From positions 1-34,782 of the forward strand of contig JAOXYB010018849.1 of the NCBI GenBank assembly GCA_028565635.1: 34,782 bases of DNA, written 5' to 3'. This document shows positions 9,801 to 21,800 of the stretch, piece after piece (positions within the stretch are counted from its first letter, which is position 1; each line of letters begins with the position of its first letter). A program made the translations under genes and the position numbers. This DNA comes from Phoronis ovalis (lineage: Eukaryota > Phoronida > Phoronidae). The notes under the pieces are model-generated. The model saw only the letters and a program-made list of their open reading frames with translations, ran no database searches and was not told where the DNA came from.

Positions 9801-12800
9801 TGTCTAAGCCGACAGTAGTAAGTGATTTCACATCAGTCCTTCCAGGTACTGATCCTTAAAAAACGAGCCGGCATATAAATAAAGATATTTACACTCGATG
9901 CCAGATAATCGATGTCTATTCTAAGAAATACCTAATTATATACATTTTGGAGCTTATATTTAAAATACAGGAGAACAAGCTTATGACAAACACGCAAGCG
10001 AAACAATAAACTCATCAAAGAATTATCTAAAAGTGAATTAACTAGTTTTATTTACCAATTCCGTATTCATAGAGCTTTATTCCACTTGAATGATAAATGT
10101 CATCTCCGGCTACTTCTTCGACGTCTGTAAATCCAGTCCAGGATATGATTAGCTGATGCATGTTATTGCTGAATGGGTGATCATTTCCCGTATGTATAGT
10201 AACTGTGCCTGGAATCGGAGGTGTCGTGTCTAATACAAAACCATTACTGCATACAGATAGAGTAGGGAGAGTTTCAATTGACGCTTCTCGTACTTCAAGA
10301 GTCTCGTTGCTGTGAGCGCAGACATAATATCTTGTACCATGCTGCAGGTTCAATCCTGTGAATGTAACGTAATTGTTTACTGAATATATCCTGTCTCCTA
10401 CACAATCTACCATACCATGATCGCATCCAAATGGCATCGGCATTGTAACATTCAATGCTTCAACCGGATGATCAGTTAAGTTATACCTCCATTGCACGTA
10501 ATCGTGTAGAGCCGCAGGATCAGTAGTGATCCACCATATGTACCATGGATATTTCAACCCTGCTATAGCGGCTGATACTGATGTTTTATCTTTCATATAG
10601 TCTAAGTCAATTTTGTGTAAATCTCTTGCAAGTTCTCCTAATTTGTCACTATGTAAAAGTTCAGCTACAAGTGTCAGGTCGTCGGAATTTATGTCTATAA
10701 GTCTATGGCCTTCATCAAGTGCCGTGTCACCGATTATAAAGGGTATAGGGCATGAAGATGAGCCGCTTGTTCCAGCTGGGTTGAATCCACGTACAGAGAA
10801 GTAGATTGATTTTAAAGGCACATGTTTCAGGCGTAGGGAATATTCAACCTGCAAAAAATGTCCAAGAACAGACATTAAGAGCAGAACCATTGTAGTTGAC
10901 TTTATATGTTGTAATACTTTGAATATTTTTATACACTGTCAAGTAAATGTACATAGCTGACTTTGAAATAAGTACTTGGCTTTGTTCCATGTTTTACGAT
11001 GTGACGCAGTATGGAGTAACCTCTGTAGTAGGATGCACAACATTTTAAAAATATTATTTGAAAAGATCGTTATATGACATATTTCAAAATATATCTTAAT
11101 AAAATGTATCTATTGTTAAATCAAGAAATTCTTACTATGCCACATTGTTACATTACAATAACTTCTAAATAGGATACTGCTCTTACTTGTAACACCGTTG
11201 TTCCAAATACGATGGACTCATCTTGCCATGGAATAATTATTCCAACGCCATCAGGCTCTGAGGATATTGTCCACTGATATTCTACCACTTGGGAATCCAG
11301 TGTTCCCTCAACCACGTCAAACGTGTTCCATCGAGCTGTTATGTTCATAGTTACTGCATCTTTTTTTGGAATAAGTATTCCTTCGGCTTCTATTGGCATT
11401 GTTATTATTGGCTCCGAATATATCAGCACACCGGTGCTTACCACTGGATCAAAACATTTTGAATGAAAACACATCTTCACAGAAAAACGATACTGGTGAC
11501 CATTTGTCATATCTAAATTGGGCAACGTATATCTTGTTTTTTTGCCAACACTTTGATAATTGGTAATCAATCTATTTTCGGTGCAGGTTATACTAGAACT
11601 TCCTTGCCGACAAGTATCCTCTATGACAGCGACTTCATAGTGTGAGAATATTGTGCTTAAAGAACCCGAATGTTTCCACCACGCTTGTAAATGTAGCCGC
11701 GACACCTGATACTCCACGTCATTGGCACATTTGACAACATTTTCACATCCGGGTCCATCAAAAACGTCTAACTCATTTAGATGCCTCGATTCATCAATTA
11801 TAGTAACACCATCTGATGACACGGTGACGTCACCAGCCATTCCAGTGGCTCTGACAATGAAATAATATTTTGCTTTATCATAAAGAGTTAGTCCAGTAAA
11901 ACAATATTCTGTTAAGGCTCCTAAAAATATATATGTAGAAACATCGTTGACACCAGGCAGAGTTCCGACTGCTACCTCATAAGTAATTAAGTCACGATGG
12001 TGATTAAAACCGGACCATTTGGCACATAGAGTATCAACACCAAACTGGTAATCCGAATCAGGTTCAAAATCTGTTAAAACAGAACGATCTACATCATACA
12101 CAATTCCTGCTGATGGAGGAAATCCTGATGTTATTTTAAAACTATCGGAAAAGAAAATTTCAGATAATCCTGCAGAGTTAAATGCTTCCACGGCAAATCT
12201 GTACGATTTACCCTGGTCATTATCATGTTGTCTGATGTTATTTTTGTCAAAATCTGCTGTAAATATTTCTCTGTTGTCGCCGTTTGTTAAATTTTGAAAT
12301 TGTGAAACTTCTTCCATGTAAGCGACTGTTCCTGTTAAGTATATAAAGAACATATTATTAAATAATTGTACATGCTTCAAATTCAAAATCGCATTTTGAT
12401 ATTCAAAAATACGGTGGTTACTATGAATTTAAGGAAATGGTATGAAAAATTAAAACTGTTACTGATCACAACTGGGTAACGTTTCAAAATACTTACTAGA
12501 CGACATACAGTAAAATAAATTCTATATTCACTGTTGCCATTACCGGACCCTGTCTACATGCTAAGGAAGGACTAATTATATAAGGATTTAATATATTGAT
12601 AGTTGACAATTTTAACAATTTTACTCCCATTTCTTCATTTATAACAGTACTATCAATAAATTAATCCTTTTTAATAATGAAAATATATAGAAGTATATAA
12701 AATTGGAATTTTGGATCCCTTCCTTAATAATGGTATAGAACTAATTGCATTTAAATACACAGTTGAAAAATTTTAGCGTATCATCATTATTTAACTTATC

Positions 12801-15800
12801 ATAGGCAATTCTAGTAAAAAAAAATGTTCTGTAGTACAACTTCATTATTCAGACTGAGTCTAATCTACCACTGCTGCAAAAGCTAATAGAAAAGAAACAA
12901 TCAAAGCAAATACAGGGTTAAATAGGGTTAATTGTAAATGTATTATCATAATGTAAAAGCCAAATATCCAATAGCCAAATACACGTACCTAAGGCCCATT
13001 TAAACTCTGTAATTTGATGTTCGTCTTCGTCGTCAAAAAAGTCATTGCTCGTCCAGGACAGGTGAACTTGAGTACTATCTATGGAGGACGTAAGCGATGA
13101 ACTTAATTGTGGAGGAGTTTGGTCAATTACAATAGGTCCAATGGGTTTAATTGTATCAAGGGATGCCTTGTTGATGGCCTTTATCATTACGAATACCTTA
13201 GACGCTTGTCCAAATGCAGTATGAAGTCGTTTAAAATGAGGATTCATATCTGTCGACTGGTATCCAACAATATCAGGATTTCCAGTGATTGAAGCAGTTG
13301 TGGAAAAGCCAATTTCATAATCTTTAATTTGGCTTTCCAGTTCAGAAAATTCCCAGGAGATTTCCAAAGAATCTTTGTGATGATAAATTGTTGTTTGTTG
13401 TCCGGACTTTATGATTCCATGAGTGACTGAGTATTTAACAAACACTGGTGCTGTTGTATCTACTACCACACCATCAGTGCATGAGGGAACAGACGGCGTT
13501 ATTGCGTGGTTAACTGCTATAACACTCACATAATATTTCGTGAGAAGTGTTATCTGGAGTCCAGTAGTGGTTTCTGTAGTCTTGATACCTCCAGCATATA
13601 ATTCATCTGTCGTCCAACACCGATCAGCAATCTTGTACCTAACAAAGACAGAAGTAGGTACGTTACGCGAGAAGTAAACATAAAGCGCAACGTTTAGTTT
13701 AATTCTATCTAACATGTAACGTGGTTAAATTTTAGTGTGCACGTGGTTTATATAGTCATCGTAATTTACACAAATTTCGTTCACATACTAACGTTTTTGG
13801 TGACCTCCTGTACTTACTTGTAGTAGCGTATTCCGCTCTCATGGTCTACAAATCCTAGCCATGAAGCTTGAGCCCTTCCATTGCTTGCGAAGTCAATATC
13901 CTTCTGACCAGCAAAGCCGTCCCATATTGTTCCATTAACCGGTGGGGAATTATCTGCTAAAACTTTTATTTCGGATGTTGTCAAGAGTCTGGCTTCATTG
14001 GTGACTTCAATGGTAAAGAAGTAATCTCTATGATGATCACCAATGTGGGTGCTGTTAGCAACAATTGGATTGAGGTCCAAAGCATAGGAATACATCTCAC
14101 ATGGACCGATTGAAGGGCAATAGCACAGATCCTCCGAACATGATGCCTACAATTAACCAAAAATATTCATGATAGTAAATTAATATAAACAGTATACAAC
14201 TGAAACAGATTTTCTCTCAAGTTATGTGTCACAAACTGGGACCTACGCCATAATCCAGGTGAATAATTGGAACGGATCCCTGTCCAATATCAGAGTCTCC
14301 GTGTGTAGTACCAAGCTTGTAATACACGTGTCGTACGCCGCTGTGAATGTCTCTGGCCTTGAAGATAAGTTGCATTGTATGTAGCTCGTAGCTGTCGTGG
14401 ACGTAGACTTGGTTGTGTCCGTCTTTTGTAAGAAATAAATCCCAGATTTCAGGTGGACTGGAATCGATAAAAATTAAACGGTTGTCTGCTATTACGTGGT
14501 CCATAACATCTGTACCGTGAATCCATATCTAAAAAACATGTATTATTTTCATTATTCTTCTACAGCACAATGACATTACAGCATAATACACGATAAAAAT
14601 CTATTATATATTAGTTAAAATTACATATTATCTGGTTATTTTGAAATTTTCGTTATGCGACTTCACCGTTCTTATAATTAGTTTCTCGTGTCTAAAAATT
14701 TGTTTTCAAACTAATAAGAATGGTAAAAGAACTAAACTTACTAAATAGGATGAACCATCAGCTAAAGTAATTGCTGTAGAATCAAGAGTTACATTTTGAT
14801 CAAGCCAAGTGCTGAAAGAATTCCATCTTGTTGGCGGGGTTGCAGTTGGGTCTCTCACGCCAGTTGGAAGCAATGATTCTAATGTAGCTGGGTCGCGAGA
14901 TCCAAATGAAGAAATGTGTTGAATGCCATAAGAAAATTCAATAATTCCTGTATAAAATATCATAGATAATGATTTCTTTTTATTGTATAACACATTGTGT
15001 TAATGGTTTTAAAGTCAAGGTGTTATTGCTTACAGTAACTAGTTTCAATCTTGTCGATGCTTATTAGGCATTTAAGACATAATTTTTCTCTATATGTATA
15101 GATGAGTACAAATCAAAGTCATACAAGTGTCGTATGTAGCGTCACTAGACTACCATTGATAAAAGTAGCTGCGTAAGTTAACAGCAAATCACGTACAATA
15201 ATTCTACATTTTTGCCATTAAGCTATGATGGAGCCGTGTATTTATGTAGATTCACAAACATTCGACACAATTGACAACTTGGAATTATATAGCTGCCCAA
15301 AATACCCTTTTCCCCGCGATTTTCGTTGGTCCACCACGTGTTTCTATATCATCATACCGTGAACATTGTCTGTGCCTCCTCGTGGAATTTCTCCAGTGAT
15401 TTGATCGTAAGGGTCATCATAATAATCTTGTAATGCTGCAATTGGTCGGAGTGGTCTCTTTTCTCGATGATAATCATTGTAGAAGTAGTCTGTCCAAGAT
15501 ACCTAAAAAGATATAACCAATTCATCATTATTGATGTCAGAACAACGTTGCGATAGATGACAGGGTATAATAAATGAAAACTCACCACATTTGGACGAAC
15601 GTGATGTAGAAACAGATTCAGATTCATTTACAGATCCGAATCCGTACCCAAATCAGAATCTGTAAATTTCTCATTCAAAACATATAACATTCTGTTGCAA
15701 GCAATTGGATATTGGAAACTTCAGAAATTTATCGATTCATATTAAAAGTAGCAACCTCGTTTTCTTTTTGGCAAAAATAAACAAATAAATGTCTATAATT

Positions 15801-18800
15801 TCATAATTAGGACATTTAAAGCCAGGGCCGGATTAAGCTAGTGCGGGGCCTGTAGAATAGCTATGTGCGAGAGAAAAATATCAGTTCAGTAAACGAAAAA
15901 GGTAGCTGAAACGTCTCCGTGCTGCAAGAAAAGAATTGACAAGCAAAAAAAAAAAGCCATTTCCACTCTTATTGTACCAATACGCCCAGAATAAGTCCCG
16001 TAAAAAAAAAAAAAATCTTTCTGCTTCAAAGGGGGTGGTGCGACGTCAAAAGTAACAAAACTACAATTTACAAGTTACATTTTCTAGATTTAGCATGAGC
16101 AAATTTGTTGATGATACTGGAAATGTCTATTTCACGCAGAAGTTCATGTTCAATGCTCATTAGAGTGAGATTGTAAAGCTTCCAAGCATTTAGCGCGGGG
16201 TCCGTAACATATGCTACTTTTGCTACTAGGTTAATCCGTGACTGTTTAAAGCACAACTACCATTTTAGACTTACCAATACAGTACAGCTGGAATATAAGA
16301 ATACGAGACTTACCTGTAATGCATTCAATTCAGTTTGCCAGAGGTGATTTGTTTCTTCAGTTGCCGAAGTGTAGTAGAAAGGATGTGTTTCTGTTTCGTC
16401 ATGCAGTAAAATTGATGTGTCATCGTAAAGAACAAATGATCGGGCTGCTCTATGATTCCCAGCATTGTCTTTTACTTCAATGACGATAGCGTAATGGTTT
16501 GGTTCTGACGGTAATGTAAACGTTGCTGTTGTCGGTGTTCCTGCAGGAACAGTTAGATCTACATGCCGAGGAGTCCAAAGCATCATTAATGTGCTGTGGT
16601 CTTGTTCCCCTATTTCATACACATTTATAACGTATTCATGAATACCTGAAGGGTTCGGTCCAGAATCTTCCCAGCCATTGAAGGTAAGTGTAATGACACC
16701 ATTACTTCTAGTTCTGTCTCCAAATGTCATATAATCGGTTGGAAGAATGCAGTTTGAACCGCCTCGTGAGCAGTGATTGGGTTTTGTAAAATCCATACGC
16801 ATGCATACTTCATGGCTATTAGTGACATCATCATACGTCTGTGTAGAGTGATAACTTGATGTAATAGGGTTTTGATATCTGGCATACCCACCACTTTTAG
16901 CTTGAAAATCAAAACACAAGCTGAAAGACAAAATATGACTATGCAATAAAATTACATAAAACAGTTAAAGCTCTGCGTTGCCTTTTGATGTGAGACAAAG
17001 TTTATTGCAACAATTTCCGGTGTAACGCCATATTATTTAATAAGGCAGGAAAATAATTTATTGGATTTCACAACGTCGAAAAGACGGCGATGAGAACATT
17101 TATCACTTGGCGAGCAGATGTCTCTTGACTGAATGTCTTGAAGTTACCTCTCTCGACTTTTGCTCGACATTTAACTTAAGCTTGTAACTATTATGTATTA
17201 GTTGGTGTACTTAATGAATGTGGTATAAACCATACCTGTCACCATCTGAGAAGGTTTGGAATGATAAAGCATGGTCGACATCGCAAGTTATCTGATTAGT
17301 TGGTTGGTTGATATCCTTGCCAAAGGTGTTCGGTGAGCAATAACCGGTTGAAACCAACTGTCGTGTTTCTATGCTATGTCTACCTCCTATAAGAATAATC
17401 GCAACCACTGATATGAGCAACAAGAGAGATGTAGAAAAATGTTTACATAATAGTACCCCAAACAGTAAAAAAAAGAAAAAAAGCAAACTTGCATAACTTA
17501 TTTTTTTCGTAACTTAAAACATAATTCTATAATGTACATATTGAGTATACGTGATAAAAATTAATAAATTTATTCTAAAAGAGGAATCTTTATTTGAAAG
17601 TGACTTTGTTGAGTGCATCTGTATTTATATGACATTTAGAGCTTTCTTTTGCTTCATTCTTTTTAAAATAAATACCTGTTGCTGTGTGCTTGGAAACAAC
17701 AATTTGTCCACCAGTAAGTCCGAAGGAATAATCTAGTACGTAAGGAAGTTGAGTATAAGCTGGGTGTGTAAAGCTTACTTCGAAATCCAAACGATATTCC
17801 CGTGGTATGTAGTTTATCCATCCGTGACCTTCATTCGGGCAAGAAGTCGACCCACCAACACTTGGTATGCTTTGTGCAAGCTCACCATCCTGGCTGACGG
17901 TAGTTGTTTTACATAGCGAAAGACTGGGTTGGAGAGTCACTAAGGTTTAACATTTAAAAAAGCACCCTCATTATTGCACTGGTTTATATTTATTTTGCAT
18001 GTTAGCAAACAAACAGAAATTAATAAATTCAATAAACTATTTGCGTTCCGAACATGAACGTTTTGCGATTGTGACGTGTTCGTGATAGAATTCTGAGACA
18101 GTCTGGGTTCACACAGGGTTGACGACCGGTGGCTTCATCAAGCGTGAGAGTATTCAAATACTTTTTTAGTCTTCGTAATTTTACAAAAAAAAAACGGGAT
18201 AGAGGGATAGAAACTCACATTTACACGTGGTTACTCCTGCTTTCGTGAAGCCGCTGGCACAACTGCAGGAACCAGGATATCCACTTGAACATCTACCGGG
18301 AAAACAATGATGTTGAATCCAGGAACAACGGGCTGTAAATATTAGATGACAGGCTTTAAGAATTATTCACGTTTTAGCAAATTAGATTTTACATTATGGA
18401 TTTTTTTACAAAACGTTTTTACTTTTGGCATTAAAACAATGATCTGTGCTATATGTTTCTAACTCTGCGGTGTACAATTGTTATACAAGTAAAAAAAAAA
18501 TGTTTCCCAGCTCTCACAAAACAGATTACAGCAATACTTAAATCTTGTACATACCGTCACAGTAGCTTCCTGCTGAATTCGGTGTATAAGCACATTTATC
18601 TAACTCTGAACTATACTGCATCTCACAATCAAAACATCGCTTATTACTTGGTCCGTCGGAGCATGACATATGGACACAGTGAGTGATATCCGCTACAGGA
18701 CATGCTGTAATCAATGCAGACAAATCAGTCAGTTGTGTAATCAATAGACAGTGTAACATTTTGAGAACGTAGTATTCAGAAGTTTTACGTATGTTTCTAG

Positions 18801-21800
18801 CACAGCGTAGACCACTGCATACAAGAATACGCATACAATATGATGCCAGGTTATTTTACCTCGTATAATTACAATCTTACAAGAATACATAGAATGAATT
18901 AATCTTGCTTTAAGCAGACGTGTAAGTAAGCATACGGCAACAGTAATTATTTTCCCTGGATAAGATCAGTAGCTATGAGAATATTAACCATTAGAAATAT
19001 TATTTTGTTTTTTTGTTTACTTCTGTAAAATATAAGATTGTATTGACTCTTTTAAAGCAGATCGGGAGTAAAAGCTTTGCACTGTTCGCTGTAAATTATA
19101 TTTTAAAATACGCAAAAAGGGTCATACACATGCATACTGGCGGCAGCCGAAGTGATTCGATTCTGGTTGGATAGAGCCCGCTGGCTAGAGATGTGTAGTG
19201 TCTGGCTTAAAAGTGTAAACAACTTACGATTACATCTGGGGGAGTAGTATTCAATAGGACACGAGCAATAATCTGGTGAGGTACACGTTCCACCATTTAA
19301 ACAGTTGGTATCACCAAAGGATCCGAAACATTTAGCTGCGTAAGAAAGTTAAAATAAAAGTAAACGTGTTAAAATAATACAAAGACTTCACAGATCTATT
19401 TAATTAAATTAACTTGAGCGACAAAAATTATAGAAATAAGTTTCTTAGAATAGGGTTTACGACATTTTTTAATAAGAACTAATGTTTGGTTCATTGCTTT
19501 CATGATATTTTAACCTTGTTATATTAAGTATTTTATTAATTATGGCCACAAAAGTAGTACAGAAAAAATATTTTAAAAATGTAATGGTGAAAACAGTCAT
19601 TAAAACACGCATTAGGGCTACAGTTGGGGCTAAACTGAGCAAACAGACGGCACTGTAAGAAAATATACGAAAAAGGGCCATTGTCCTTTCTTCAAATAGA
19701 AATTTGATTTTCATTCGAAAAACATATACAACATGTCTGAACGAAAAAGCATGTTATTTTTTAATTTATACATTCTAATTACTAGCATTCAACTCCATTT
19801 GTTCCGTTTATGTGCTTAAATTTTTCATATATATATGTACACAGCGATTTGGGTATCGAGTAACATAGATATTCATGTAGTATTCAAATATGAGAACTAT
19901 TTTGGGAACCCGGGGAAACGAAAATAAAGTCAAGGTCTGCGGCTCATTTATACTGAGTGAATTTGCTGTAACAAAGCAAGTTATAAATTAAAATATTGAA
20001 AGCAAAGGCGTTGCAATTTTGGAAAAAGTGTTTGCAGTTGTATTTATTAGTATTATATTTCAAATTGTCAGTTTGAATAAAGGCTTGGTTTTCTAAATAC
20101 ATAATGTGCAATCTCACATGCAGTAAATAACAATTTTGATGTATTATAAAACATAGTTCAAGTTATTACCAATTATTACCTCAGCAGCATGTTTTAATTC
20201 ACAAGGCAAAAAATTATCTCGAATCATATTTCGGCCATTTGTTATTTTTGAAAGAAATCAAACAATATATATATGGAGGATATTTGACGAGTTTTTCACA
20301 AAAACAGATACCAGAGATTTGAAAGATTGAAATAAAGTGTTAACTCAAACTGTGCATAGTGCATTCTATGTTATTTCTTGTCATGCACATCTGTATAATA
20401 TTCCAAGTACTCTTTGTACAATAGCAGCCCCTAACATATATAAAATATAAATATTTACCGCCACACCCTGCAACAACTTCCAAGTATTTGTGTATGCCTC
20501 GGCATGGATCACCACCAAACTTTGAATTTTTTATTTCAAGACTGCAAGACGATCGTTCTTGGCATTGACTTCGAGTGTACGACAGTCCATCACTTCTGCA
20601 ATTTGTATCCCCCGTATAGTCATCATTTTGACAGTGTTCGGTACTGGTACGCCCGTATACTGCTGATTCTATGTTGAGAGAATAGTTTGGGTCGTTGCAT
20701 TGTAAAGTCCACTTTTGATGCTCACACATATAATGAACTGATCGCTTATGTCGTCTAGATAGTGGATGCTCCTTTTCCGCTAATTCCGGGAAGCCATACA
20801 TGTGTCCATGATAACGCTTTCCGTCTTTTGAAAACTGATAGTTGTCCACTGTTACGTATACTACGTCATTATCATAGTCTGCTGTTTTCTGTTTTTCGTT
20901 CACTATCAACGATGTTGAACTGAAACTACCGAAGCAAAACAAAAAGTTCTAAAATATACAAGCTGTTTAATACAAGTAAGGATAGAAGCCAAATATCTTG
21001 TTAAATATTTCTTATTTTTTCTTTTTGAACTGGCTCACAAATACCTATTTTAAATGAAATTGTTAAAATAAATACTGCACTAAAAAATAAATTAAAGTTA
21101 CAAAGTATTAATGCACTTGTTAGAACATAACCTATTACATATTAATTAAACGCTACACATTTTTAATCAGTTTATAAGTAAACATACCGATAGTTACAAA
21201 TCAACAGCACCAATAAACAGCGACATGATTTCCTGCAAACAATTTAATTATTAAAAAGACTTAAATATTTAATTTATTAAAAAGACTTAAATATTTTCAA
21301 CAATTGTGCGTAACAGTTACGTATACATTTTCTAAATAATAAATTATAAAAGTAATAAAAATTATATTTTAGATATATTTTTATTTTAAATATATTTCTC
21401 CGACAAAATGTAAATAATTAACAATTTCTAGGTTTAGTTAGGTTTTTATTAATGTTAGGGATTCTGTATACTACGATTAGAATTAATATTCAGAGTTTGC
21501 CTAAAAAGCACCGATTATCACTTACAGAAGGTGAGTGTTCTATAAACATGTTTAGTTCTTGTTGCAAGTTGCCCGTGCTACACGAACTAATGGTTCAGTG
21601 AATTGGATCTGTATAAATGATTTAGACGCATGAAAAACGATCATATGTGATAATCAGTAGATGTTATGCAGCCCGGATATTGAAACGTGCCGAAACACGC
21701 GTAATATCTTGTAGTGTTGCTCAAGTTTTAAGCATGATTTTCCCACATTCTGTGAAATTATTTGTAGTATTTTGTTAAGAAAAAAGAGGATAAAAGACTA

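Noticed and set aside
12700-12990. Possible extra exon in the long gene 1 intron 14
   Set aside because: No phase-compatible acceptor/donor pair with an open frame; gene 2 has no counterpart and the flanking exons already join in phase.
17387-17486. Very hydrophobic stretch upstream of exon 8 (Leu/Phe rich), looks like a transmembrane segment
   Set aside because: It is intron sequence: the acceptor TTCTTATAG precedes GGRHS and the phase from exon 7 requires this start.
19138-19200. GC-richer segment with tRNA-like A-box and B-box resemblance, considered as a tRNA-derived SINE
   Set aside because: The two box-like sequences are too close together for a tRNA gene or SINE head, and no tail or target duplication was seen.
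19469-19714. Hydrophobic minus-strand frame resembling membrane segments
   Set aside because: Lies in a gene 1 intron, low-complexity AT-rich composition, no splice sites in phase and no recognisable domain.
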